64,000 nucleotides of DNA. Origin: Streptomyces cinereus. GTDB lineage: Bacteria; Pseudomonadota; Gammaproteobacteria; Pseudomonadales; Moraxellaceae. The stretch spans positions 124,001 to 188,000 of the forward strand of contig BMPS01000002.1 in the NCBI GenBank assembly GCA_014647715.1, in the 5' to 3' direction. The position numbers and the translations under genes are program-made. The notes below the pieces were generated by a model. That model did no database searches. It was given only the letters and a program-made list of their open reading frames with translations, and was not told the origin of the DNA. Positions 9,314-20,461 of the stretch are shown piece by piece. How positions within the stretch are numbered: position 1 is the stretch's first letter; every line of letters begins with the position of its first letter.

Positions 9314-10534
9314 ATGCTATCGTCAACTCACACTATACCGCAAAAAAACATTGCTATTATGGGCGCAACAGGCTCTATCGGCGATAGTACGCTATCGGTC
9401 GTCAGTCAGCATCCTGATTTGTATAACGTGGTCGGGGTGACAGGGTTTTCGCGGCTCGATAAACTATTGAGCATTTGCCTGCAATTTAAGCCAACTTATG
9501 TTTGTGTTGCCAAAGAAAAGGAAACAACATTTGCGCAGATGCTCAGCGAGGCTCATCTAAGCTGCAAGATTTTGATTGGTGAACAAGGTCTGGTTGAGCT
9601 TGCCACGTTAGCAGAAGTGGACATGGTGGTTGCGGCTATCGTAGGTGCTGCAGGGTTGCCATCAACGCTGGCAGCGGCTAACGCGGGCAAAACTATTTTG
9701 CTCGCCAATAAAGAAGCGTTAGTGATGGCAGGTGAGCTGATGATTAAAGCCGTCAAGCAGTCAAATGCCAAATTACTCCCAATTGATAGTGAGCACAATG
9801 CCATTTTTCAATGTTTGCCTACCGCGGTGCAACAACAGCGCAATGCCATTCATGATGATAACCATGGTATTAAAAAGCTTTGGTTAACCGCCTCAGGTGG
9901 GCCATTTTTACACAAAACACTTGACGATATGAAACGCGCCAGCATTGCGGAAGCTGTCAAACACCCGAACTGGTCCATGGGGCAAAAAATATCGGTAGAT
10001 AGTGCCACCATGATGAATAAAGGTTTGGAGCTGATTGAAGCGAGTTTTTTATTTGATATGCCGGTCTCTGAGATTGAAGTGGTCATTCATCCGCAAAGCA
10101 TCTTGCATTCTATGGTTGAATACAACGATGGTAGTTTTTTAGCGCAGCTTGGCAGTCCTGATATGCGTACCCCCATTGCCCATGCTATGGCATACCCCAA
10201 TCGTATCAGCAGTGGGGTGGAACGATTAGACATTTTTCAGTTAAGTAATTTAAATTTTGTCCGACCTGATTTAGAAAAGTTTAAATGCCTAGGGTTGGCT
10301 TATCAAGCCATGCAACAAGGCAGCTATGCGTGTATCGCCTTAAATGCCAGTAATGAGATAGCCGTTCAAGCGTTTTTGGATGGTGACATCCGTTTAACCG
10401 ATATCGCTGATATCAATGAAAAAGTGCTATTGCAAGCTGAAAAACAGCCGATTGGGTCATTGCAAGCGATTTTGGCGGTCGATAAATTAAGCCGTGAACA
10501 AGCACACCAATGTATTGCCGATTTAAACGCTTAA
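9314..10534 (+). CDS. dxr: 1-deoxy-D-xylulose 5-phosphate reductoisomerase
   Basis: Second enzyme of the MEP isoprenoid pathway; it rearranges and reduces DXP to MEP with NADPH and a divalent metal. Visible motifs are the NADPH-binding MGATGSIGDSTL near residue 16, LANKEALVMAG, the metal/substrate-binding IDSEHNAIFQCL and ASGGPFL. Length, 406 residues, is normal. The upstream 265-base gap suggests its own promoter. It holds a GC-poor hairpin near 9238-9258 but no clear regulatory motif. Dxr supplies precursors to UppS encoded 1.2 kb upstream. Confidence 0.97.
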   Translation: MLSSTHTIPQKNIAIMGATGSIGDSTLSVVSQHPDLYNVVGVTGFSRLDKLLSICLQFKPTYVCVAKEKETTFAQMLSEAHLSCKILIGEQGLVELATLAEVDMVVAAIVGAAGLPSTLAAANAGKTILLANKEALVMAGELMIKAVKQSNAKLLPIDSEHNAIFQCLPTAVQQQRNAIHDDNHGIKKLWLTASGGPFLHKTLDDMKRASIAEAVKHPNWSMGQKISVDSATMMNKGLELIEASFLFDMPVSEIEVVIHPQSILHSMVEYNDGSFLAQLGSPDMRTPIAHAMAYPNRISSGVERLDIFQLSNLNFVRPDLEKFKCLGLAYQAMQQGSYACIALNASNEIAVQAFLDGDIRLTDIADINEKVLLQAEKQPIGSLQAILAVDKLSREQAHQCIADLNA

Positions 10535-10652
10535 AAAAAGCTTAAAAATAGTTGGCAACACTGGTTGATAATCGTTAAGAATGACGACATAACTTATTAA
10601 GATACCGATAGTTAAATTATTTTTAGCCTGTGATTTTTTCAAAAGGATAGCC

Positions 10653-12020
10653 ATGAATTTCATCTTGACCGTTTTAGCTGCGATTGTGGTACTAGGACCT
10701 TTGGTTGCGCTACATGAGTGGGGGCATTACATTGTTGCTCGGCTATGCGGTGTCAAGGTATTGACCTATTCAATTGGCTTTGGTCCAAAGCTGATAAGCT
10801 GTACCAGTAAAAAAACTGGGATTAATTATGCGGTCTCTGCGATTCCGCTTGGCGGTTATGTCAAAATGCTCGATGAGCGAGAAGGCAAAGTTAATCCAGC
10901 CGAACGTCATTTAGCCTTTAATACCCAGCAACCTTGGAAAAAAATTGCCATCGTCGCAGCAGGTCCGGTGATGAACTTACTGATTGCGATTTTTTTGTAT
11001 TGGCTGCTATTTATCACCCCAACCCAAGTATTGGCGACCAAAGTCGGCAGTATTTTACCCCATTCACCCGTCAGTCAAACCAGTCTGACAGTCGGTGACG
11101 AAATTGTTGCGGTTGATAATAAACCCATCCAAAGTTGGCAAGATATTAACTATGCGTTAGCCGATCGCATGGGCGAGTCGGGGCAAGTTAATTTAACGGT
11201 GAATGGCGCGCAAGGTCAAACCAATGTTGCCGTGCCGATACAGCGCTTTATGAAAGCAGAACCGGGTAAAGCAACCAACCCCATTGATAGTCTAGGCGCG
11301 ATTCCATGGCAACCAAAAATTCCGGCGGTGGTCGGTGAAATTGTCTCAAATAGCGCTGCCGCCCGTCAAGGTCTGCAAGTCGGTGATACTATCAGCCGTG
11401 TCAACGGTCAACCGGTGAGCGATTGGCTGGCGTTTTCACAAGTTGTCAAATCAAGCCCCGAGCAGTTATTAACCCTCGAAGTACAGCGCCAAGGCAAAAT
11501 CATCGCCTTAAAAGTCATGCCACAAGCAAAAAAAGATACCATGGGCAATCGATTTGGACAAATTGGCGCAGCTGCAGCCGCATCTAAGATTACGCCGCCA
11601 CCTGAGTATATAAAAACCATTCAATATACGCCCATCCAAGCGGTCGAAAAATCCGTGCATCAAACTGTCGATTTAAGTGCCATGACCCTCAAATCAATGG
11701 GTAAAATGTTGACGGGTACCATTGGGGTAGAGAACCTATCAGGTCCCATTACCATTGCCAAAGTCGCCAATCAAAGCTTTAGCATCGGTTGGGAAGCGGT
11801 ATTGTCGTTTATGGCGATTATCAGTTTAAGCCTTGCTGTGCTCAATTTATTACCAGTACCTGTGCTTGATGGCGGTCATATTGTCATGTATGCCTATGAG
11901 GCTATTTTTGGTAAACCTATGCCCGAAAAAATACAAATGATGGGAATGAATATTGGTTTAGTTTTGCTTGCAGGTTTCATGCTGTTGGCGATTGGTAACG
12001 ATATCTCACGCTTGTTTTAA
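10653..12020 (+). CDS. rseP: Site-2 zinc protease RseP
   Basis: Inner-membrane zinc metalloprotease that makes the intramembrane cut in regulated proteolysis (RseA/sigma-E in E. coli) and clears signal-peptide remnants. The zinc motif HEWGH is at residues 21-25 in the first helix. The second zinc ligand lies in the C-terminal LLPVPVLDGGHIV. Two PDZ domains lie between them (about residues 125-310). Length, 455 residues, is close to E. coli RseP (450). AAAAGG lies upstream of the ATG. It precedes bamA, the conserved order dxr-rseP-bamA. Confidence 0.96.
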   Translation: MNFILTVLAAIVVLGPLVALHEWGHYIVARLCGVKVLTYSIGFGPKLISCTSKKTGINYAVSAIPLGGYVKMLDEREGKVNPAERHLAFNTQQPWKKIAIVAAGPVMNLLIAIFLYWLLFITPTQVLATKVGSILPHSPVSQTSLTVGDEIVAVDNKPIQSWQDINYALADRMGESGQVNLTVNGAQGQTNVAVPIQRFMKAEPGKATNPIDSLGAIPWQPKIPAVVGEIVSNSAAARQGLQVGDTISRVNGQPVSDWLAFSQVVKSSPEQLLTLEVQRQGKIIALKVMPQAKKDTMGNRFGQIGAAAAASKITPPPEYIKTIQYTPIQAVEKSVHQTVDLSAMTLKSMGKMLTGTIGVENLSGPITIAKVANQSFSIGWEAVLSFMAIISLSLAVLNLLPVPVLDGGHIVMYAYEAIFGKPMPEKIQMMGMNIGLVLLAGFMLLAIGNDISRLF

Positions 12021-12351
12021 CCGACCCAAATTTGGCTAAAATATTGATTTGTAGTTTTGTTTTTTCGCTAGACTTTACGCAAAATTTAGCTTACCTTATG
12101 CCAGTAAAATTTATTTACGGATCTCTTGTACTTTGATAATACAAGCTACACATCAAAGACAAACTATTACTAGAAGTTTAATCAAGTCACCCTTTTTGAT
12201 AGCATTTGTCATTCTTAGCAAACCAAACTTAGATTACCAAACCTAGATACAAACCTAGATAAATACCTTTGGCTAACTAATTTTGGATACCTAAAAGTGA
12301 CAGGTTTCAATGCATTATCTTTGGGCAGTCGTCAATTCGGAAACAAGTTAT
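12021..12351. other. rseP-bamA intergenic region
   Basis: AT-rich gap of 331 bases that should contain the bamA promoter. I could not identify a convincing sigma-E promoter. It holds a diverged tandem repeat (12222-12261) and no ORF of note. The longer bamA frame that opens at 12310 has no good ribosome-binding site. Confidence 0.4.
12222..12261. repeat. About 3 x 14-base tandem repeat upstream of bamA
   Basis: Adjacent units at 12222-12235, 12236-12249 and 12250-12261 share the core CAAACYTAGAT. They lie about 90-130 bases upstream of the bamA start. Confidence 0.75.
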
Positions 12352-14745
12352 ATGCGAAATTCAGCGTTATTTTTGGTTGCACCGTTAGCACTCGTTACCT
12401 CGTATGCACAAGCGGCAAATTTTACCGTGAGTGATATTCAATTTAATGGATTGACACGGGTATCCGCTGATAACCTCTATCCCGTGCTTGCTGTCAATAC
12501 CGGTGAAGTCGCAAACGATGCCAATATCGCAGCTAGTATCAAAGCCCTCTATGAAACTGGCAATTTTTCAGACGTTAAAGCATCCCAATCAGGCAATAAG
12601 TTGGTATTTGACGTGGTAGAGCGCCCAATTATCGCAAATGTCACTTATGACGGTAATAAACTGATTCCAAAAGAAGCATTGACCGAAGGCCTAAAACGTA
12701 TTGGCATTGTAGAAGGCAATGTATTAAAACAGGCGACGGTTGAGCAAGTGCAAAATGAGCTAAAACAGCAATATAATCAGCAAGGTTATTATAATAGCGA
12801 AGTTAAGGTGACCCAAACGCCCTTAGACAATAACCGCGTTGCGCTTAAATTTAATTTTGTTGAAGGTAAACCTGCGCGTGTTGTCGATATCAAGGTGATT
12901 GGTAACAAACATTTTAGCGACAAAGAAATCAAACAAGCGATGAGCATCAAAGAAAGCTCATGGATCAATGTGATTAGCAAATCTGACCGCTATGCCAAAG
13001 AAAAGCTTGCGGCAAGTTTAGAAAATGTCACCGCCATGTACCAAAATGCGGGCTTCGTCAAATTCACCATCAATGATGCCACCATTAATTTAAGTCCAGA
13101 AAAAGACAAAGTGTTTATTGAGCTCAATCTTACTGAAGGTGATCAATATAAATTTGGCAATGTCAATTTTATGGGTACGCCCAACTATGACACCGACAAA
13201 CTTCGTAAGCAAGTGGCATTTAAGCCAGGTGAGCGTTATTCACAACGTCAAATGACAACAACCTTACAAAATCTTGGCACACTATATGGTAACGATGGCT
13301 ACTATTTTGCCCAAATCCGCCCAGTGCCGCGTATCAATGAAGATACTCGCACCGTAGATGTCGATTTCTTTATTGATCCTGTGCGTCCTGTGTATGTGCG
13401 CCGTATCAATTTTACCGGTAACAATAAAACCGCAGATGAAGTATTGCGCCGAGAAATGCGCCAAATGGAAGGCGCATTGGCCGCCAATGAAAAAATCGAT
13501 TTGTCGCGCACGCGTTTGATGCGTACAGGCTTCTTCAAAACTGTCAACATGGATGTCAAACCTGTCCCTAACACACCCGATCAGGTGGATATCAATGTCG
13601 CAGTAGAGGAGCAACCATCAGGGACTAGTACCATTGCGGCTGGTTATTCACAAAGTGGTGGTATCACTTTCCAAGCAGGTTTAAGTCAATCCAACTTTTT
13701 GGGTACAGGTAATCAGGTCAATATTTCGTTATCGCGTTCTCAGACATTAGATAGTTATAATTTGGGCTATACCAACCCGTACTTTACCCCAGATGGGATA
13801 TCGCAAAGTGCCAGTATTTATGCACGCAAAACCAAATATGACAGCAAAAACATTTCAAACTATGTCACCGATTCGTATGGCGGCACGTTAGGTTTTAGCT
13901 ATCCGATTGATGAAAATAAGAGTTTAAGTGCCGGTCTCACACTTGATAGTACCAAAATCAAAGCAGGTGCTTTGTTAGCGGTATCAAACTATCAGTACTT
14001 AAAAGACGAAGGCAATCTGCAAGTAGGTTCAGATTCCAATGGCAATGAATCATTCGAATCAGACCCATTTAATACCGCGAGCCTAAATTTAGGCTGGAAT
14101 ATGAACACGCTTGACCGTGGGCGTTTTCCAACCAACGGTATGTCACATAACGTCAATTTGGAACTGGCCTTCGGTGATGCCACTTACCAAAAACTGGTCT
14201 ACCAAGGAAACTACTATCGCCCATTCCTAAAAAATACCGTACTACGCGGTTATACCAAGTTAGGATATGGTAACGATTTACCTTTCTGGAAAAATTTCTT
14301 CGCAGGGGGTTATGGCTCAGTGCGTGGTTATCAGAATGCCACGTTAGGCCCTACCAGTAATCGTTATTACCCAGTGAAAAATAATAGTGGGGTCGATAAT
14401 TACCCAGAAGAGATTGGCGGTAATGCACTCGCGCAAGTGGGTACTGAATTAATCTTGCCGATGCTGTTTAAAGGCGATTGGGCAGACCAAATCCGTCCGG
14501 TGTTATTTGTTGAAGGGGCACAAGTGTTTGACACCACCAATAAATATGACCAAAAAGTCACAGTGAATGGCAATCCCGTATCGCTATTAAATGAAAAAGA
14601 CAATAACATGCGTTTTAGCGCGGGTGCAGGCTTCACTTGGATTACCCCAATTGGTCCAATCTCATTAAGCTATGCTGTTCCGCTTAATGATAAAGATAAA
14701 GATAAAGTCGACAATGTACAGTTCGAAATTGGACGTACATTCTAA
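12352..14745 (+). CDS. bamA: Outer membrane protein assembly factor BamA
   Basis: Central outer-membrane protein of the BAM complex, which folds beta-barrel proteins. The 797-residue precursor starts with a signal peptide (cleavage likely after SYAQA). Five periplasmic POTRA domains follow (about residues 23-420), then a 16-strand barrel ending in the expected terminal Phe (EIGRTF). The loop-6 motif reads VRGYQN, a conservative variant of VRGF. ATG 12352 is preferred to 12310 because it starts directly at the signal peptide. The 3' end has three GATAAA hexamers in tandem (14689-14706). skp follows immediately. Confidence 0.96.
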   Translation: MRNSALFLVAPLALVTSYAQAANFTVSDIQFNGLTRVSADNLYPVLAVNTGEVANDANIAASIKALYETGNFSDVKASQSGNKLVFDVVERPIIANVTYDGNKLIPKEALTEGLKRIGIVEGNVLKQATVEQVQNELKQQYNQQGYYNSEVKVTQTPLDNNRVALKFNFVEGKPARVVDIKVIGNKHFSDKEIKQAMSIKESSWINVISKSDRYAKEKLAASLENVTAMYQNAGFVKFTINDATINLSPEKDKVFIELNLTEGDQYKFGNVNFMGTPNYDTDKLRKQVAFKPGERYSQRQMTTTLQNLGTLYGNDGYYFAQIRPVPRINEDTRTVDVDFFIDPVRPVYVRRINFTGNNKTADEVLRREMRQMEGALAANEKIDLSRTRLMRTGFFKTVNMDVKPVPNTPDQVDINVAVEEQPSGTSTIAAGYSQSGGITFQAGLSQSNFLGTGNQVNISLSRSQTLDSYNLGYTNPYFTPDGISQSASIYARKTKYDSKNISNYVTDSYGGTLGFSYPIDENKSLSAGLTLDSTKIKAGALLAVSNYQYLKDEGNLQVGSDSNGNESFESDPFNTASLNLGWNMNTLDRGRFPTNGMSHNVNLELAFGDATYQKLVYQGNYYRPFLKNTVLRGYTKLGYGNDLPFWKNFFAGGYGSVRGYQNATLGPTSNRYYPVKNNSGVDNYPEEIGGNALAQVGTELILPMLFKGDWADQIRPVLFVEGAQVFDTTNKYDQKVTVNGNPVSLLNEKDNNMRFSAGAGFTWITPIGPISLSYAVPLNDKDKDKVDNVQFEIGRTF

Positions 14746-14758
14746 AAGGTCTATGTAT

Positions 14759-15271
14759 ATGAAAATAATCACTCAGTTAGCCACAGCAAGTATTTTAAGT
14801 GTATTGGCAATGCCAGTGTTTGCCAATACCGTTGCGGTTTGGAATTCCCAAGTTGCCATTAACAATACTAACATCGCCAAAACCAAAATTGGCGTGGTGC
14901 AAGCGGCGGTCAAACCAAAGCAGCAGCAGCTTAACAGCTATAAAGCGACCATTGAGCGTTTGCAAAAACAATATGCCACGCAAAACGCTCAGATGACCCA
15001 AGCACAAAAGGATGATTTGCGTAAGCAAATTCAAACCAACCTACAAAACTATGAACAGGTTGCCAGTCAAATCCAGTCCATCATTGATGCCAATGAGGCA
15101 GAAGTGATGCAGCGAATTGTCCCCAAAATCCAAGCCATTAAAGAAAATATTGTGCGTCAAAAAAATATTGATGTGCTCATTGATAATCGTGATAGAACGG
15201 TTAGTTATGTCAAACCTGAATGGGATGTAACGGCAGATTTTACCAAAGCGATTAACGATCAAGTAAAATAA
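14759..15271 (+). CDS. skp: Periplasmic chaperone Skp/OmpH family
   Basis: OmpH/Skp-type periplasmic chaperone that escorts unfolded outer-membrane proteins to BamA. The 170-residue product has a signal peptide (MKIITQLATASILSV, likely cleaved after VFA). A long Gln/Lys-rich helical coiled-coil body is typical of Skp tentacles. Two adjacent ATGs occur at 14753 and 14759. AAAAGG at 14744-14749 is 9 bases from the second and only 3 from the first, so 14759 is preferred. Frames opening earlier overlap bamA. It is directly downstream of bamA and followed by a terminator. Confidence 0.9.
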   Translation: MKIITQLATASILSVLAMPVFANTVAVWNSQVAINNTNIAKTKIGVVQAAVKPKQQQLNSYKATIERLQKQYATQNAQMTQAQKDDLRKQIQTNLQNYEQVASQIQSIIDANEAEVMQRIVPKIQAIKENIVRQKNIDVLIDNRDRTVSYVKPEWDVTADFTKAINDQVK

Positions 15272-15297
15272 TATTTTTTAAGCTTAGAGGTTTTAGC

Positions 15298-15328
15298 AAA
15301 AACGCAATATTCGACTATTGCGTTTTTT
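15298..15328 (+). terminator. Intrinsic terminator after skp
   Basis: Arms CGCAATA (15303-15309) and TATTGCG (15316-15322) with a 6-base loop are extended by an A-run on the left and six T on the right. It ends the bamA-skp transcript before lpxD. Confidence 0.9.
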
Positions 15329-15380
15329 ATTTTGTGTGTAAAATTAAGGCAAATGTTAAGCAAACGATTGGAGTAATCAA

Positions 15381-16433
15381 ATGGCGTTCACCATCGCACA
15401 AATTTTGGATTTTTTAGCTAGTGACGTCATTGACCAAGGGGATGCGCCAACCCGCCAAAATTTGCAGAAACAAATTTCCAAAATCGCCGCCCTTGACGAT
15501 GCCACCGACACCGATATCACGTTTATCGCCAATCCTCTATTTGAATCAAAATTGCAAACCACGGGCGCTGGCGCTGTGCTAGTCCCCGCATCCTTGCAGG
15601 AAAAATGCCCAAGCCATAGCGTTGCCATCGTGGTCAACTCACCTTATGCCGCGTATGCCAAACTGACGGCATTGTTTGAACCGACACAAGCGTATCATCA
15701 GACAGTCAACCCTAGTTTATCAGATGGTTTGATTCACCCGACGGCTATTTTGGGTAACAATCTGCAATTGGGCGACAATGTGCGTATTGGGGCGTATAGC
15801 CAAATTGGTGATAACTGCGTCATTGGTGATGGTGTCAAGATTGATGCCCAAGTCAATATTCAGCCCAATGTCGTGATTGGCGAAGGTAGCTTAATTGCGC
15901 CGCATGTCTATATCGGGCATGATTGTGTATTGGGTAAACATGTCAGCTTGCACAGTCATGCCAGCATTGGCAATGACGGCTTTGGCTTTGCGCCTAAAGG
16001 CAGTACAGATGAAGCAGGTTGGCAAAAAATTCACCAATTAGGGCGAGTGGTATTGGGCGATCATGTCAGCGTAGGTAGCCATACCTGTATCGATCGCGGC
16101 GCGCTGAATGATACGGTTATCGGTAATCATGTCATTATCGATAATTTGGTGCAAATTGCCCACAATGTAAAAATTGGTGCTGGCACGGCGATTGCAGCGT
16201 GTGTTGGGATTGCTGGCAGCACAGAAATTGGTAAACGCTGTATGATTGGTGGGGCATCAGGTTTTGCAGGTCATATCAAAATTTGTGACGATGTCACGAT
16301 TACCGGCATGACGATGGTGACCAAATCGATTCACCAACCGGGTGTATATTCTTCAGGCATGCCAGTGATGCCCAATAGCTTATGGAAAAGAGCCTATATT
16401 AATTTTAAGCAACTTGGCAAACCAAAAAGTTAA
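15381..16433 (+). CDS. lpxD: UDP-3-O-acylglucosamine N-acyltransferase LpxD
   Basis: Third acylation enzyme of lipid A synthesis; it N-acylates UDP-3-O-acyl-glucosamine with hydroxyacyl-ACP. The 350-residue protein has the N-terminal uridine-binding domain, then a long left-handed beta-helix of hexapeptide repeats (about residues 120-310). The catalytic histidine is in QIAHNVKIG. TTGGAG lies upstream of the ATG. A terminator separates it from skp, so it needs its own promoter or read-through. fabZ follows after 129 bases. Confidence 0.96.
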   Translation: MAFTIAQILDFLASDVIDQGDAPTRQNLQKQISKIAALDDATDTDITFIANPLFESKLQTTGAGAVLVPASLQEKCPSHSVAIVVNSPYAAYAKLTALFEPTQAYHQTVNPSLSDGLIHPTAILGNNLQLGDNVRIGAYSQIGDNCVIGDGVKIDAQVNIQPNVVIGEGSLIAPHVYIGHDCVLGKHVSLHSHASIGNDGFGFAPKGSTDEAGWQKIHQLGRVVLGDHVSVGSHTCIDRGALNDTVIGNHVIIDNLVQIAHNVKIGAGTAIAACVGIAGSTEIGKRCMIGGASGFAGHIKICDDVTITGMTMVTKSIHQPGVYSSGMPVMPNSLWKRAYINFKQLGKPKS

Positions 16434-16562
16434 TCGTTACGTTTATCCATCAAATAATTTGAGAAAACAACTGTAAACTCAATCTTAAAACCGTTACAAT
16501 GGTTGTTTTTCACAAATCTATTTTTTTGATAAAGATGATTCAAAAGTATAAAGGATATATCC

Positions 16563-17078
16563 ATGGATTTTGATAAGTTGCTTGATGAAGACATCGCTGG
16601 CCTTGCACAGATTGGGGTGACATTACCTCTCAATGCCGTTGTGTTACGTGATTATCTCCCTCACCGTTATCCTTTTATGCTATTAGACAGAGTCACTGCG
16701 GTAAAACCCAATGAGTGGATTACCGGTCTTAAAAACATCACCATTAACGAGCCTTTCTTTAATGGTCATTTTCCTGAAGAGCCTATCATGCCAGGCGTCT
16801 TAATGATTGAAGCCATGGCGCAGGTAGCTGGTGTGCTGGGTTTTATTAGCAAAAATGTCAAACCAAGAGATGGCTATATTTATCTGTTCGCTGGGGTCGA
16901 TAAAGTGCGTTTTAAACGTCAAGTCATCCCCGGTGATCAGCTTATTTTACGCGCCAAAAAGACCATGGAGCGTCACAGTATCTATAAATTTAGTTGCACA
17001 GCGTGCGTGGGCGATGAGTTGGCAGCCAGTGCAGAAATCACCATTGCAGAGCAGCGTACCAAATATCACCAGTCATAA
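16563..17078 (+). CDS. fabZ: 3-hydroxyacyl-ACP dehydratase FabZ
   Basis: Hot-dog-fold dehydratase of type II fatty acid synthesis that converts 3-hydroxyacyl-ACP to trans-2-enoyl-ACP. It competes with LpxA for hydroxyacyl-ACP. The catalytic His and Glu are in [21 protein letters not shown] (split here as NGHFPEEP and [10 protein letters not shown]). The 171-residue product has about 20 extra N-terminal residues compared with the E. coli protein (151). It lies between lpxD and lpxA as in E. coli. Confidence 0.96.
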   Translation: MDFDKLLDEDIAGLAQIGVTLPLNAVVLRDYLPHRYPFMLLDRVTAVKPNEWITGLKNITINEPFFNGHFPEEPIMPGVLMIEAMAQVAGVLGFISKNVKPRDGYIYLFAGVDKVRFKRQVIPGDQLILRAKKTMERHSIYKFSCTACVGDELAASAEITIAEQRTKYHQS

Positions 17079-17171
17079 CTTTAACATCATTTTTACATGA
17101 CTTGACTAAGGCGCGTTTGAGTAAGCTGTACCGATAAAATCTGTTTAAGTTAAGCAAAATCCTTGATAAAA

Positions 17172-17200
17172 ATGGCATACTTTAGTAAAAATGCTATAAT
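17172..17200 (+). promoter_or_regulatory. Extended -10 promoter for lpxA
   Basis: A perfect TATAAT (17195-17200) is preceded by TGC, giving an extended -10. ATGGCA (17172-17177) lies 17 bases upstream as a partial -35. The predicted RNA start is about 100 bases before lpxA, so lpxA can be expressed separately from fabZ. Confidence 0.65.
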
Positions 17201-17306
17201 GTCGTTTTTATTTTAACCTGCTGTTTATAGTTAGCTTTGCCTATGGGTTCAGCTAAACCTGTATTTTTAATTCTTCTTGAATAGTGGGCTGGTATAAGGA
17301 TTTTTC

Positions 17307-18083
17307 ATGGCGATTCACCCAACGGCGATTATTGATGCCACTGCAACGATACATCCGTCGGTCAAGATAGGGCCGTATTGTATTATTGGTGAACATGTCA
17401 CAATTGGGGCACAGACCGTGCTTCACCCCCATGTCGTCATTAGCAAGTTTACCCGTATCGGTGAGCGTAACCAGATTTTTCAATTCGCTAGCATTGGCGA
17501 AGACTGCCAAGATCTCAAATACCAAGGCGAGGAGACGTGGCTAGAAATTGGCGATGACAATCGCATTCGCGAAGCCTGTAGTATTCATCGCGGCACGGTA
17601 CAAGATAAAGGCATCACACGCGTTGGTAGCCGTAATCTGTTTATGGTCAATACCCATATTGCGCATGATTGCGTAATTGGTAACGACAACATTGTAGCTA
17701 ATAACGTGGGGATTGCAGGGCATGTCCGCATCGGTAACCATGTGATTGTCGGCGGTAATTCAGGTATTCACCAATTTTGTAGCATTGATGATTATAGTTT
17801 GATTGGTGGTGCAAGCTTGATTTTAAAAGATGTTGCGGCTTTTAATATGGTATCGGGCAACCCTGCCAAAAGCCATGGTCTTAATATCGAAGGCATGCGC
17901 CGCAAAGGTTGGTCAAAGCAGACTATTGATTATCTACGCCAGGCTTATCGGGTGATTTTCCGTTCAGGACTGACCAAGGAAGAAGCCATTGTAGCAGTGA
18001 CCGAGCAGCTATTACCCCAAGAACCTTTGGTACAATTGCTATTGGATTCCCTGATTCATAGTGAACGTGGCTTAGTCAGATAA
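17307..18083 (+). CDS. lpxA: UDP-N-acetylglucosamine O-acyltransferase LpxA
   Basis: First enzyme of lipid A synthesis, a cytoplasmic trimer that transfers a hydroxyacyl chain from ACP to UDP-GlcNAc. The 258 residues form hexapeptide beta-helix repeats followed by a C-terminal helical domain. The catalytic histidine is in the [12 protein letters not shown] region. In E. coli lpxB and rnhB follow; here lpxA is followed by a terminator and the convergent tgt gene. lpxB lies 40 kb further on. The start has AAGGA upstream. Confidence 0.97.
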   Translation: MAIHPTAIIDATATIHPSVKIGPYCIIGEHVTIGAQTVLHPHVVISKFTRIGERNQIFQFASIGEDCQDLKYQGEETWLEIGDDNRIREACSIHRGTVQDKGITRVGSRNLFMVNTHIAHDCVIGNDNIVANNVGIAGHVRIGNHVIVGGNSGIHQFCSIDDYSLIGGASLILKDVAAFNMVSGNPAKSHGLNIEGMRRKGWSKQTIDYLRQAYRVIFRSGLTKEEAIVAVTEQLLPQEPLVQLLLDSLIHSERGLVR

Positions 18084-18140
18084 TGTACTAAGAAAGGATA
18101 GCGTTGCTATTTAGCGTATCAACAGCAGCTTATAAAAAGT

Positions 18141-18168
18141 AAAAAAGAGCCAAATCGGCTCTTTTTTT
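18141..18168. terminator. Bidirectional terminator between lpxA and tgt
   Basis: AAAAAAGAGCC (18141-18151) and its complement at 18157-18168 flank a 5-base loop. A-runs and T-runs on both sides allow function on both strands for the convergent genes. Confidence 0.9.
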
Positions 18169-18187
18169 ATGAGTTTTTAGGTGGTTT

Positions 18188-19327
<1,140 letters not shown>

Positions 19328-19380
19328 CTAAAGTTTCTGTAACAGGTTTTTTAAAAGGTTAAAATCATAAAAGGTTGAAA

Positions 19381-20454
19381 TTATACCATTTTTTCCAACA
19401 ACATCGCATCACCGTAACTAAAGAAACGATATTGTTGCTCGATGGCGTGCTGATAAGCCTGTTTGATAGGCTCACTGCCTGCAAACGCTGACACCAGCAT
19501 CAATAGCGTGGATTTTGGCAAATGAAAATTGGTGATGAGTTTATCAATCACCCCAAATCTAAATGACGGATAAATAAAAATATCGGTGTCACCTGACCAA
19601 GCCGATAGCATGGGATTTTCAAAATTGGCGGTTTTTTGAAACGCCGTTTCTAATACCCGTGTCACAGTGGTACCGACCGCAATCACTTGCCCGCCCCGGG
19701 CTTTGGTTTGGTTAATCAAATCAGCAGTCGCTTGGGGCAACTCGGCATATTCTGAGTGCATTTTATGGCGCAAAATATCCTCTGTCTTGACAGGGGCAAA
19801 TGTGCCTGCACCGACATGCAACGTGACAAAGGCGGTATTGATGCCCTTGGACTTGAATGCAGCCAATACGTTATCATCAAAATGCAAGCTTGCCGTCGGT
19901 GCGGCTACGCTGGCAAGTTTGGTTGGGTCATGAAATACCGTTTGATAACGGGTTTCGTCATTGTCATCGGCATGGCGCTCAAAATAGGGCGGAATCGGTA
20001 GTTCGCCATAGTGCTCAAGCACAGGCAATATCGGCTGGTCAAACGCTAGCAAAAATAAATTGTCCTCACGCCCCATTACCGTGGCATGAATGTTACCATC
20101 AGCAAGGCTCAACGTTTGCCCCTCTTTTGGGCTGCGGCTGGCGCGTACATGACACAAAGCGGTGTGCTTTTGGTTGCCAGTATCATCATCGGGCAAAATA
20201 CGCTCGACCAATACTTCGACCGCGCCGCCACTGGCTTTTTGCCCAAACAGCCTTGCTTTCATGACCTTGGTGTCATTAAACACCACCAAGTCACCACGAT
20301 TTAACAACTCTGGCAAATCCACAAATTGTTGGTCTTTGGGTTGACCATGAGCAGGCAAATACAGCAATCGAGAGGCGGAGCGCACCGCTAACGGATAGCG
20401 GGCAATGAGTTCATCGGGCAGTTGATAATCAAAATCATCTAAAGTTAAAGGCAT
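19381..20454 (-). CDS. queA: S-adenosylmethionine:tRNA ribosyltransferase-isomerase QueA
   Basis: Second tRNA-bound step of queuosine synthesis; it moves the ribosyl moiety of SAM to preQ1-tRNA to make epoxyqueuosine. The 357-residue length is normal. Conserved blocks include [15 protein letters not shown] at the N-terminus, [37 protein letters not shown] (given here in part: [10 protein letters not shown]) and [15 protein letters not shown] near the C-terminus. It lies between tgt (56 bases downstream) and a thioesterase-like gene (7 bases upstream), all on the minus strand. Confidence 0.97.
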   Translation of the reverse strand: MPLTLDDFDYQLPDELIARYPLAVRSASRLLYLPAHGQPKDQQFVDLPELLNRGDLVVFNDTKVMKARLFGQKASGGAVEVLVERILPDDDTGNQKHTALCHVRASRSPKEGQTLSLADGNIHATVMGREDNLFLLAFDQPILPVLEHYGELPIPPYFERHADDNDETRYQTVFHDPTKLASVAAPTASLHFDDNVLAAFKSKGINTAFVTLHVGAGTFAPVKTEDILRHKMHSEYAELPQATADLINQTKARGGQVIAVGTTVTRVLETAFQKTANFENPMLSAWSGDTDIFIYPSFRFGVIDKLITNFHLPKSTLLMLVSAFAGSEPIKQAYQHAIEQQYRFFSYGDAMLLEKMV

Positions 20455-20461
20455 TTATGGG

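Noticed and set aside
14672-14758. Skp start at 14672 overlapping bamA
   Set aside because: The extension precedes the signal peptide and overlaps the bamA end in another frame; the ribosome-binding site fits 14759.
19857-20264. Plus-strand 135-codon frame inside queA
   Set aside because: It is antisense to conserved queA and has no family features.
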